A DNA stretch of 7,115 bases from Rhodothermales bacterium (lineage in GTDB: Bacteria > Bacteroidota > Rhodothermia > Rhodothermales > UBA10348), in NCBI GenBank assembly GCA_030833605.1, contig JAURGV010000121.1:1-7115 (forward strand). Direction: 5' to 3'. Under the pieces are notes generated by a model. That model was not told the DNA's origin. It worked only from the letters and a program-made list of their open reading frames with translations, and did no database searches. This document shows positions 1 to 6,222 of this stretch, piece by piece. Both the position numbers and the translations under genes were made by a program. Position 1 is the first letter of the stretch. Each line of letters opens with the position of its first letter.

Positions 1-287
1 GATATCGTTTGGGTAAAAAAGGAATCCGTGTAAACAGTATTTCCCAGAGCCCAACCATAACGACGGCAGGATCAGGAATTGCTGGATTCGATGCCATGTT
101 TAAGTTTGCTGAACGCATTGCGCCATTGGGTAATGCCGATGCCGCTTCCTGTGCGGACTATACGGTCAGCCTGTTGAGCGATCTGACCCGAATGGTTACC
201 ATGCAGACCTTATTCCACGATGGTGGCTTCTCCACCATGGGTATTTCGGATGAATTGATTGCTGACCTTGCTGAGGTATACTCCTGA
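1..287 (+). CDS. fabI: Enoyl-[acyl-carrier-protein] reductase (NADH), FabI, C-terminal part
   Basis: This is the 3' end of fabI; the gene enters from the left edge and the first whole codon is at base 3. FabI is the cytoplasmic short-chain dehydrogenase/reductase that reduces trans-2-enoyl-ACP in the last step of each fatty-acid elongation cycle. About 94 residues remain. They carry the FabI C-terminal hallmarks: GIRVNSISQSP, which precedes the substrate-binding loop, then TTAGSGIAGFD, IAPLGNADA and the closing FHDGGFS segment. The Rossmann NADH-binding half and the Tyr-x6-Lys catalytic pair lie outside the window. The close match to long FabI motifs makes the assignment firm. The TGA stop (285-287) overlaps the probable start of the next gene, which suggests co-transcription and translational coupling. 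Confidence 0.95.
   Translation, partial: YRLGKKGIRVNSISQSPTITTAGSGIAGFDAMFKFAERIAPLGNADAASCADYTVSLLSDLTRMVTMQTLFHDGGFSTMGISDELIADLAEVYS
273..277 (+). promoter_or_regulatory. Probable ribosome binding site (GAGGT) for the HAD gene
   Basis: GAGGT lies inside the last codons of fabI, 6 bases before a CTG (284) and 9 before an ATT (287). It is a good match to the anti-Shine-Dalgarno core in a gene neighbourhood where such sites are scarce. It is the main reason for placing the HAD start at the fabI stop rather than at the later TTG (335) or ATG (341). Confidence 0.4.
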
Positions 288-1045
288 TTCGTTCGACTCC
301 CATTCGCCTTTTCGTCTCGGATATTGACGGATGTTTGGCGATGCCGTACCAGCCGTTCCGCATTGATCGCTTAAACGAATTAGCCGCTTTTTCGGCCCAA
401 GCCGGATTGCCCAAGAGCCATCCGACGTTGCCGGCTGTATCGATTTGCTCCGGCAGAGCCTATCCTTATGTGGAAGCGATGAGTCAACTGCTGCACGTTC
501 AAACACCGGTCTTGTTTGAAGCGGGGGCCGGCATGTTCGATCCTGTTTCGGCGCTAACGACTTGGCACCCCAATTTCACCGAGTCCATTCGTTTGGAGAT
601 TGATGAACTACGGCACTACATGGAGCAGATGGTGTCCCGCAAAGCGGATTTATCCATTGACTACGCAAAACGTAGCCAAGCCGCCATGGTAGGCGTTCCA
701 AACGGTAGCTTGGATGATGCTCGAGACGAACTCGAACGATTTGTCGCCACGCACCATCCTGGCTTCATAGTTTTCCATACCCATATCAGTATAGATATCG
801 TTCCATCCGGTCTGACTAAGGCAGAAGGAATGGTCTGGCTAGCCCAAACGTGCGGTGTTGACCTTGAAGAAATGGCTTTTGTGGGGGATACGGGCGGAGA
901 TGTTGGGGCCTTGAAAACTGTGGGTGCATCGTTTTCACCTGCCAACGGCACCCCTGACGCTCGAGCTGCTGCCCACCATGCTAGCGACCTCTTTGATATT
1001 GATGCCGTCTTAGAAGCATACAACGCCGTTTCGTCAGGATCCTGA
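284..1045 (+). CDS. HAD-superfamily hydrolase (Cof/IIB-like phosphatase), non-standard start
   Basis: This is a cytoplasmic haloacid-dehalogenase phosphatase of about 253 residues. Motifs, numbered from the CTG at 284: motif I DIDG (nucleophile Asp13, acid/base Asp15), motif II SGR near 56-58, motif III Lys179 in LTKAEG, and motif IV VGDTGGD near 200-206, whose acidic residues bind Mg2+. The long insert between motifs II and III suits a C2 cap, as in Cof-type and sugar-phosphate or phosphoglycolate phosphatases; the substrate cannot be read from the sequence. No ATG, GTG or TTG precedes motif I in this frame: the first TTG (335) and ATG (341) would delete the catalytic aspartates, and a TGA at 272-274 closes the frame upstream. 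Plausible starts are CTG 284 (4-base overlap with the fabI stop, GAGGT at good spacing), ATT 287, or ATT 302, which best matches the usual short N-terminus of the family. The enzyme call is firm; the exact start is not. Confidence 0.8.
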   Translation: MIRSTPIRLFVSDIDGCLAMPYQPFRIDRLNELAAFSAQAGLPKSHPTLPAVSICSGRAYPYVEAMSQLLHVQTPVLFEAGAGMFDPVSALTTWHPNFTESIRLEIDELRHYMEQMVSRKADLSIDYAKRSQAAMVGVPNGSLDDARDELERFVATHHPGFIVFHTHISIDIVPSGLTKAEGMVWLAQTCGVDLEEMAFVGDTGGDVGALKTVGASFSPANGTPDARAAAHHASDLFDIDAVLEAYNAVSSGS

Positions 1046-1054
1046 ATCGATCCT
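1036..1054 (+). other. Short inverted repeat over the HAD stop codon
   Basis: AGGATC (1036-1041) pairs with GATCCT (1049-1054) around a 7-base loop that includes the TGA stop of the HAD gene. A six-pair stem at the end of a gene could act as a weak terminator or an RNA-stabilising hairpin, but no run of T follows, so it is not a standard intrinsic terminator. Confidence 0.25.
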
Positions 1055-1089
1055 CGTTGTATTGGACAGGTATAGCAACTTTCTAACAC

Positions 1090-1093
1090 AGGA
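1090..1093 (+). promoter_or_regulatory. Ribosome binding site (AGGA) of the L,D-transpeptidase gene
   Basis: AGGA sits 5 bases upstream of ATG 1099. It supports that ATG over the several in-frame TTG codons further down (for example 1120 and 1171), which would leave a shorter but still plausible signal peptide. Confidence 0.4.
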
Positions 1094-1110
1094 ATTCCAT
1101 GCGGCCGCAT
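1091..1110 (+). repeat. Two abutting perfect palindromes at the transpeptidase start codon
   Basis: GGAATTCC (1091-1098) is directly followed by ATGCGGCCGCAT (1099-1110). Both are perfect palindromes and the second begins with the start codon. They cover the ribosome binding region and codons 1-4. They could be an operator or an mRNA structure that limits initiation, or chance; nothing here decides which. Confidence 0.4.
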
Positions 1111-1911
1111 CGATTTTTCTTGGCCCGATTTTTCAGGGCGCAATCTCGATTTTTCTTGGCTCGATTTTTCTTGCTTTGCACGTTGGTAAGCTTGTGTTTT
1201 AGCTCGCTTGCCCAATCGGCGCACGGCCAAGCTGTGGATTCTTCCATGGATGTGTACTACACCACGGATCGGTCGGCCATTCTGTATTATGCGGCGGATA
1301 CCACCAGAGCCTACGTTCATTTGAAGCTGCGAGAGCCGGTCTACGTCATAAACGATCAAGGCAACGGCTGGATGGAAGTTCGAACCTTGGACGGCGCCAA
1401 TGGACTTGTGCGATCTTCCCTGTTATCCAATGTGTGGATTCGTATTTCCAAAACGGAGCAAACCCTGTTCGCTTATCAGGGGGGAAAACTCATTGCCAAA
1501 ATACCCACCGATTTAGGGTATAACTTTTTTTCAGACAAAGAACGCCGTGGAAACTTGGCCGACCCCGACCATTGGCGAACCCCAGAAGGTCAGTTCTTTG
1601 TGGCTGCGAAAAATCCGCACAGCCAATTTTACAAGGCGCTGGTGTTGAATTACCCCAACGCGGAAGATGCCGAACGAGGGCTACGCGATGAACTCATTAC
1701 CCAAGCCCAGTACGACGCCATCGTGTTGGCTGAGCGGACGGTAAGTATGCCTTTGATGAACACTGAATTAGGTGGATATATTGAAATCCACGGCGATGGA
1801 ACCGGTGAACGAAATAATTGGACACAGGGCTGTATCGCAATCGCCAATGGGGAACTGGATCGTCTATGGGATCTTGTAACCGTAGGCACACCCGTTTTAA
1901 TTGATCCATGA
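1099..1911 (+). CDS. Exported L,D-transpeptidase (YkuD domain) with N-terminal SH3-like domain
   Basis: This 270-residue protein probably makes or trims peptidoglycan cross-links, or attaches proteins to peptidoglycan, in the periplasm. Residues 1-45 form a signal peptide: an Arg/Phe-rich n-region with RFFLARFF twice, a hydrophobic core near 23-38, and a likely cleavage site near AHGQA. Residues about 51-110 look like a bacterial SH3-type wall-binding domain (VYVINDQGNGWMEVRT). The YkuD catalytic domain runs from about 112 to 270, with His231 in EIHGDG and nucleophile Cys245 in WTQGC. The classic motif is HG...S-x-GC-x-R; here Thr replaces Ser and Ala replaces the Arg, a variant I recall from some Gram-negative members with GCIA, so activity is still likely. 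It ends in TPVLIDP, typical of the family. The gene follows the HAD gene after 53 bases and overlaps nfeD by 4 bases (ATGA), so the two are probably made together. Donor and acceptor peptides are unknown. Confidence 0.9.
   Translation: MRPHRFFLARFFRAQSRFFLARFFLLCTLVSLCFSSLAQSAHGQAVDSSMDVYYTTDRSAILYYAADTTRAYVHLKLREPVYVINDQGNGWMEVRTLDGANGLVRSSLLSNVWIRISKTEQTLFAYQGGKLIAKIPTDLGYNFFSDKERRGNLADPDHWRTPEGQFFVAAKNPHSQFYKALVLNYPNAEDAERGLRDELITQAQYDAIVLAERTVSMPLMNTELGGYIEIHGDGTGERNNWTQGCIAIANGELDRLWDLVTVGTPVLIDP
1111..1170 (+). repeat. 24-base direct repeat in the signal-peptide coding region
   Basis: A 24-base unit at 1111-1134 recurs at 1147-1170 with one difference (C at 1125, T at 1161), a period of 36 bases or 12 codons. 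Each unit is itself made of two CGATTTTTC blocks 15 bases apart, giving four blocks at 1111, 1126, 1147 and 1162. It encodes RFFLARFF twice in the n-region of the signal peptide. The near identity at DNA level points to a recent in-frame duplication. Confidence 0.9.
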
Positions 1912-3350
1912 AAAACTACTTAGCTCTTTTTTGTCTCGCTCTTTTTATGATGACCACAGGCGGTACCGCGGTATCGGCTCAAGATCAATCTGCGCAGGCA
2001 ACGGAAACCGATTCGAATGCTACTCCAGCTCGGCTACCTGGAAGCCCATTAACGTTTGAAACGTCCATTACGGGAAGTGTTTTTGTGGTCCCCATCAACG
2101 GCATGATTGACAATGCCTTAGCTCGATATATCGCGAGGGCTGTGAAAGACGCCGAATTGGCGGAAGCCGGCCTGATCATCTTCCATATTGACACGTTTGG
2201 TGGATTAGTTGATGCAGCCGATGCGATTCGAAAAACCATTTTGAATGCAAGTGTGCCCACCATCGCGTTTATCGATAAAAATGCGGCCTCAGCCGGTGCA
2301 TTGATTTCCTATGCAGCGGATCGCATTGTGATGGTCCCAGGCGCCTCTATTGGCGCAGCCACCGTGGTCGAAGGCACCGGAGGCGAAGCGGCCCCCGATA
2401 AGTACCAGAGCTATATGCGAGGGTTAATGCGCGCCACCGCAGAAGCGAACGGTCGAGACCCCAAAATTGCCGAGGCGATGGTAGACGAGAACCTGGTGGT
2501 CGAAGGCGTTAGTGAGGCGGGCCAAGTGCTAACCCTTTCAACGAAAGAAGCGGTTCGACTGGGCGTAGCGGATGCGGAAATCGAAACCATTGATGCTCTT
2601 TTAGCGCGACTCAATTTGAGCGACGCCACCCAAGTAGATCACGAAGTGCGCGGCATTGAAAAAGCGCTGCGATTCTTTGGATCCCCCATCGTGCAATCCA
2701 TTTTGATGCTGATGATGATGGGTGGACTGTATTTCGAATTACAAACACCCGGCGTTGGCTTTCCTGGGATTATTGCGGCCATTGGCGCTGCCGTCTTTTT
2801 TGGCCCTCATTACATGATGGGGCTGGCGGAAAGTTGGGAGATTATTGTTTTTGTTCTGGGAGTCATCTTACTGGGTCTCGAAATTTTTGTAATACCGGGC
2901 TTTGGTGTTGCCGGTATTTCGGGATTGATTCTCGTAGTTGGTGCGCTAGGCATGTCATTAATTGGAAACATTGGATTTTCCTTCCCCTCGGGCGCTGCCG
3001 TTGGCCAAGCCACCACAACACTTGCCGCAACCCTCGTTTTGCTGATTATTTCCATGTTTACGCTGGGCAGGTACTTGCCCAAATCTGAGCGCTTCAACCG
3101 ATTGGTGCTTCAGCCCAACCTAGGCTCAGACACCGGTTTCACTTCTGCTGAATCGCATTTGGAATACATTGGAAACACGGGAACGGCGGTTACCTCTCTT
3201 CGGCCCTCTGGTGTGGTTGAAATCGATGGAAAACGGATCGATGTGGTCACAGCAGGCGAGTATATTGAAAGAGGTAAGACAGTGGAAGTAGTCACGGTAA
3301 AAGGCGCTGTTGTCCGCGTAAAAGAACTAAAAACGATTGCTTCCGCGTAG
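1908..3350 (+). CDS. nfeD: NfeD-family membrane serine protease (long form, ClpP-like domain)
   Basis: This 480-residue long-form NfeD belongs to a family that cleaves membrane-associated proteins and usually works with SPFH (stomatin/flotillin) partners. A signal peptide covers residues 1-24 (cleavage after AVSA). The ClpP/SppA-like domain spans about 55-245, with the nucleophile Ser128 in NAASAGA and Lys165 in PDKYQSYMR as the likely general base; the archaeal homologue PH1510 uses a Ser-Lys dyad. About five hydrophobic segments follow (roughly 262-279, 284-300, 311-330, 334-356, 365-386). An OB-fold NfeD C-terminal domain lies near 415-475 (GNTGTAVTSLRPSG, IDGKRIDVV). The length and the order of domains are normal for the long form, so the gene looks intact. 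Its ATG overlaps the transpeptidase stop (ATGA) and no ribosome binding site is visible, so translation probably depends on coupling. A shorter paralogue follows after 92 bases. Confidence 0.93.
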   Translation: MKNYLALFCLALFMMTTGGTAVSAQDQSAQATETDSNATPARLPGSPLTFETSITGSVFVVPINGMIDNALARYIARAVKDAELAEAGLIIFHIDTFGGLVDAADAIRKTILNASVPTIAFIDKNAASAGALISYAADRIVMVPGASIGAATVVEGTGGEAAPDKYQSYMRGLMRATAEANGRDPKIAEAMVDENLVVEGVSEAGQVLTLSTKEAVRLGVADAEIETIDALLARLNLSDATQVDHEVRGIEKALRFFGSPIVQSILMLMMMGGLYFELQTPGVGFPGIIAAIGAAVFFGPHYMMGLAESWEIIVFVLGVILLGLEIFVIPGFGVAGISGLILVVGALGMSLIGNIGFSFPSGAAVGQATTTLAATLVLLIISMFTLGRYLPKSERFNRLVLQPNLGSDTGFTSAESHLEYIGNTGTAVTSLRPSGVVEIDGKRIDVVTAGEYIERGKTVEVVTVKGAVVRVKELKTIASA

Positions 3351-3442
3351 AATTTGTGCCCAATCCACCCTCTTGCTTACATACCCTGTAACTTTCTTGA
3401 GTACGTCCGTATTAGGCTAGGTTAACCAACGTTCATTATCCT

Positions 3443-3928
3443 TTGGAACTACTTCTTCCCATCGTGCTCATTGTGGTAGGCGTCGCATTAATTGTGGCGG
3501 AAGTCTACCTGATTCCGGGTCTCAACATTGTAGGGATCTTCGGGGCACTCATGGTCTTGTTTGCCATTGGGATTGCATTCATAGAAATCGGACTAATGGG
3601 GGGCGTTTTAGCCTTATTAGCTGCAGGTGGCTTATCGGGTAGTGCGTTTTGGTGGCTATGGAGTAGCGGCGCATGGAATCGCTTTATTCTTGTTGCCAGT
3701 CTTAAGCCCGACGACAAGCTGGTAGCCCGCGAAAGTGAACAAAGAGCCCGATATTTGGGCAAAAGTGGAACCGCCATAACCCCCTTGCGCCCCACCGGGA
3801 TAGGGGAAATCGACGGCGACCGCATTGAAGTGGTGACGGAAGGTGATTTTATTTCAGCCGGAAGTGCCATTAAGGTCGTCGCGATGGACCGCAGAAAGTA
3901 TTTCGTTCGGCTCACATCGGGCAGTTAA
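3443..3928 (+). CDS. Short NfeD-family protein (membrane segments plus OB-fold domain, no protease)
   Basis: This 161-residue inner-membrane protein has three hydrophobic stretches (about 3-22, 27-50, 52-74) and an OB-fold NfeD C-terminal domain (about 103-157). It matches the last third of the preceding NfeD: IPGLNIVGI against IPGFGVAGI in the helices, then SGTAITPLRPTG and IDGDRIEVV against TGTAVTSLRPSG and IDGKRIDVV. It lacks the ClpP-like domain and the signal peptide, as short NfeD proteins do; those are thought to bind or scaffold SPFH proteins. The start is the TTG at 3443: an in-frame TAG at 3413 closes the frame and no ATG or GTG lies between, while the first downstream GTG (3473) would cut the first helix. 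No Shine-Dalgarno sequence is seen. The family call is firm; the role is inferred. Confidence 0.9.
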   Translation: MELLLPIVLIVVGVALIVAEVYLIPGLNIVGIFGALMVLFAIGIAFIEIGLMGGVLALLAAGGLSGSAFWWLWSSGAWNRFILVASLKPDDKLVARESEQRARYLGKSGTAITPLRPTGIGEIDGDRIEVVTEGDFISAGSAIKVVAMDRRKYFVRLTSGS

Positions 3929-4071
3929 ACCTAGCGCTGCGGTTTCTCCGGAACCTAATCGGGCAACTTTTAGCACCTAAATGGGTCTGAGTAGTCTTGG
4001 ACAATAATCCATCCTAGGCGTTATCCCCCATCGTCAGTTATCTATTAAAAACACCATTTTTTGTGTTTAAA

Positions 4072-4815
4072 ATGCGACCAAAACGGTCCCTATCGGGCAC
4101 AATTCTTCTCCTTCTCGCGGTCGTCTTTTTTTCTTCCGCCTGTAGTTCTGAAGCGGATATCCCTACATCTATCCCCAAGGGATGGGACGGAAATAGCACC
4201 TACTGGTGGCAAATTGCGGCGGACACGACCCATGCGTTCCGGCACTTAGAGACGTTTGCCGAAATGGGAATTTCTGGAAGCCATCTTCTTAGTGCGACAC
4301 TGGACGGATCTCAAACGGGGGATCGACTGTTGGCTCGACTCAAGTTTAGTCAGTACGTAAAGGAGAGTTTAATCGAACTGTTCAGAAACGAACCGCAAAT
4401 AGTGGACTCCTTATTCGAAAAGTATGTGGTCCCCAAAATGGATGACCTTGAATTGAATGGGGACGTCCGGCCCCAAGTCAAAACCATGCAGCGGGAAGCC
4501 TACCGACTGATTGCGCGTCATTTCAGGTATCCCAGAGCCACGACCAAGTTGGGGGTAGACATACCCGTCGTTGTACCCGATTCGCTCCAAAATAAATCGA
4601 TTTCAGGTGCCGTGTTGATTCAATTGGCGCTCAACAAAGAAGGAGTATCCATTGCTCTTTACAAGCTCGAAGGGGTTCATCCCACCCTGGATCGAATCGC
4701 CATGCAAGCCATGACCCAGATGCGTTGGCAACCTGCCTATCTATTGCGTGGCAGTAGATCGGTGGCGGTTCCATCGTGGACCCGCATGAATGTTCGTTTT
4801 GGTGTGACCCAATAG
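4072..4815 (+). CDS. Predicted lipoprotein with TonB C-terminal-like domain
   Basis: This is a 247-residue exported protein, probably lipid-anchored. MRPKRS, a hydrophobic core and FFSSAC form a type II signal peptide with Cys24 as the lipidated residue; Ser at -3 is a slightly weak lipobox. Residues about 28-160 are not recognised: a Trp-rich stretch (TYWWQ) followed by a mostly helical, charged region. Residues about 167-245 fit the TonB C-terminal domain: SGAVLIQLALNKEG, then a helix-strand with LDRIAMQAMTQMRWQPA and a final strand NVRFG. The usual TonB inner-membrane helix and Pro-rich spacer are absent, so energy transduction by ExbBD is unlikely; many Bacteroidota proteins reuse this fold for protein-protein contacts. 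A GTG at 4063 would add three residues; the ATG was chosen as the standard codon directly ahead of the basic n-region. It ends 10 bases from the convergent transporter gene. Confidence 0.8.
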   Translation: MRPKRSLSGTILLLLAVVFFSSACSSEADIPTSIPKGWDGNSTYWWQIAADTTHAFRHLETFAEMGISGSHLLSATLDGSQTGDRLLARLKFSQYVKESLIELFRNEPQIVDSLFEKYVVPKMDDLELNGDVRPQVKTMQREAYRLIARHFRYPRATTKLGVDIPVVVPDSLQNKSISGAVLIQLALNKEGVSIALYKLEGVHPTLDRIAMQAMTQMRWQPAYLLRGSRSVAVPSWTRMNVRFGVTQ

Positions 4816-4825
4816 CGAACCCAGA

Positions 4826-6145
4826 CTAGTACAGAATTCCAGCTATCGTCGCCGTCATCAAGTTCGCAAACGTGCCCGCTAACACGGCCCGAACGCCCAA
4901 CTTAGCTAGGTCTGAGGTCCGTTCGGGAGCCAAAGGTCCAATGCCCCCAATCTGAATCGCTATGGACGAGAGATTGGCGAAACCACACAAGGCGAAAGTG
5001 GCCATGATAATGGTCTTGGGATCCAATGCACCCGTTCCAATTTGACCAGCTAAATTGAGATAGGCCACAAATTCGTTCGCAATGATCTTGGTCCCTAAAA
5101 GCGATCCAAACGAGACAATATCGGCCGTAGGAATGCCGATCAACCAAGCCAAAGGAGACAGTCCCCATCCCAGCAATTGCTCAAGGGATAAGCTGGCTCC
5201 AAACCATCCTGCTCCCCATCCAATCATGTAGTTAAGCATCGCGATTAACGCCAAGAAAGCGAGCAGCATGGCCCCCACGTTTAGCGCTAATTTGAGACCA
5301 TCTGATGCGCCAGAGGCCGCCGCGTCAATCACATTCGCCGAATTCTGTTCGACTTGAATACTGACCTCACCCGCGGTGGCAGGCTTCTCTGTTTCAGGGA
5401 TGAGCATTTTTGCGAGCAACAAGGCCGCTGGAGCCGCCATAATGCTGGCACCTAAGAGTTGTTCAGCGAACAATAGCCTTCCTGCATCCAACGATACCCC
5501 CATGGCCTGCGCATAGGGATCGCCCAAAATCTGAATGTAAGCCGCCATTACACCCCCAGCGATGGTGGCCATCCCGCCCGTCATTACGGCCATCAACTCC
5601 GACATGGTCATTCCACTTAAGTAGGGACGAACTACCAACGGCGCCTCCGTTTGACCCACAAATATGTTAGCCGTAACCGACAGCGATTCGGCACCACTCG
5701 TTCCCAATAAGCGGCTCATCGCCCAAGCCATCCCCTGAACCACTTTTTGCATCACGCCCAAGTGGTACAACACGCTCATAAGCGAACCAAAAAATATGAT
5801 GGTGGGAAGCACTTGAAAGGCGAAAAACATTCCCATACTGCCTTCCGTGCCGGGCCCTTTGGCTAGATCACCAAAAATAAATACGGCTCCAGCCGTGGTG
5901 AAATTCAACACCAAAACAAAAAATCCACTCACCCACGAAAAGAACATTTTGGGCCAACCTAGTGGGGAAAACACATCACCCATGTCGGCTCCTTTTAGCA
6001 AAAATACGGCAAGCAAAACCTGTAACCCTAACGCCGACAACACCATACGCCAGCTTATCAACTTTTTATTGTTGGAGGCGAGGTAGGCTAAACCTAGAAT
6101 AGCTGTTAAACCGATCAGTCCGCGACCGAGAGAAATAAAATCCAT
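4826..6145 (-). CDS. nupC: Concentrative nucleoside transporter, NupC/CNT family
   Basis: This 439-residue inner-membrane protein imports nucleosides with a cation (H+ or Na+). All family hallmarks are present in order: N-terminal helices; FQVLPTIIFFGSLMSVLYHLG (about 110-130); the re-entrant substrate loop GQTEAPLVVRPY (164-175) with Gln165, Thr166 and Glu167; LIPETEKP (248-255) before a hydrophilic loop; NEFVAY (357-362) with Glu358; and CGFANLSSIAIQIGG (387-401), where Asn391 and Ser394 match the nucleoside-binding residues of Vibrio cholerae CNT. The length is normal for bacterial CNTs. Nothing in the sequence fixes the preference between purine and pyrimidine nucleosides or the coupling ion. 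The gene stands alone on the - strand, convergent with the lipoprotein gene and divergent from the helicase gene, so it probably has its own promoter. No clear ribosome binding site precedes the ATG. Confidence 0.94.
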   Translation of the reverse strand: MDFISLGRGLIGLTAILGLAYLASNNKKLISWRMVLSALGLQVLLAVFLLKGADMGDVFSPLGWPKMFFSWVSGFFVLVLNFTTAGAVFIFGDLAKGPGTEGSMGMFFAFQVLPTIIFFGSLMSVLYHLGVMQKVVQGMAWAMSRLLGTSGAESLSVTANIFVGQTEAPLVVRPYLSGMTMSELMAVMTGGMATIAGGVMAAYIQILGDPYAQAMGVSLDAGRLLFAEQLLGASIMAAPAALLLAKMLIPETEKPATAGEVSIQVEQNSANVIDAAASGASDGLKLALNVGAMLLAFLALIAMLNYMIGWGAGWFGASLSLEQLLGWGLSPLAWLIGIPTADIVSFGSLLGTKIIANEFVAYLNLAGQIGTGALDPKTIIMATFALCGFANLSSIAIQIGGIGPLAPERTSDLAKLGVRAVLAGTFANLMTATIAGILY

Positions 6146-6194
6146 GATGCTCGGGTTTTAAGTAGAATTATGCGATGCGTGCGTGAATCGCGTT

Positions 6195-6222
6195 AATATA
6201 CACGCCGAAACCGGATACCAAA
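6195..6222 (-). promoter_or_regulatory. Candidate promoter of the nucleoside transporter gene
   Basis: Read on the - strand, TTTGGT (6217-6222) and TATATT (6195-6200) are separated by 16 bases, and the latter lies about 50 bases before the ATG. The -10 box is a good match and the -35 box only fair. The site sits in the AT-rich part of the 154-base divergent region. This is pattern matching only; Bacteroidota promoters often differ from this consensus. Confidence 0.3.

Noticed and set aside
1037..1114. Cluster of BamHI, ClaI, EcoRI, NotI and ClaI sites resembling a cloning polylinker
   Set aside because: The sites run smoothly from the HAD gene end into an intact transpeptidase reading frame and no vector sequence flanks them; coincidence plus palindromic structure is the simpler reading.
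661..1359. Long open frame on the - strand (232 residues) across the HAD and transpeptidase genes
   Set aside because: It overlaps two well-supported genes, has low-complexity Lys/Ser/Glu repeats that mirror the CGATTTTTC repeat, and shows no family motif.
2703..2733. GATGATGATG stretch in nfeD
   Set aside because: It simply encodes a Met/Leu-rich membrane helix and is too short to count as a microsatellite of interest.
3505..3915. Open frame on the - strand (136 residues) inside the short NfeD gene
   Set aside because: It is a shadow of the + strand gene, with no recognisable domain and no independent start signal.
3997..4026. TTGGAC followed about 17 bases later by GTTATC, considered as a promoter for the lipoprotein gene
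   Set aside because: Both boxes match the consensus poorly and many similar pairs occur by chance; not strong enough to list.
4049..4068. Inverted repeat AAACAC/GTGTTT with a T-rich loop before the lipoprotein gene, considered as a terminator for the NfeD genes
   Set aside because: The six-pair stem is AT-rich with the T-run in the loop, not after the stem, so it does not have terminator form.
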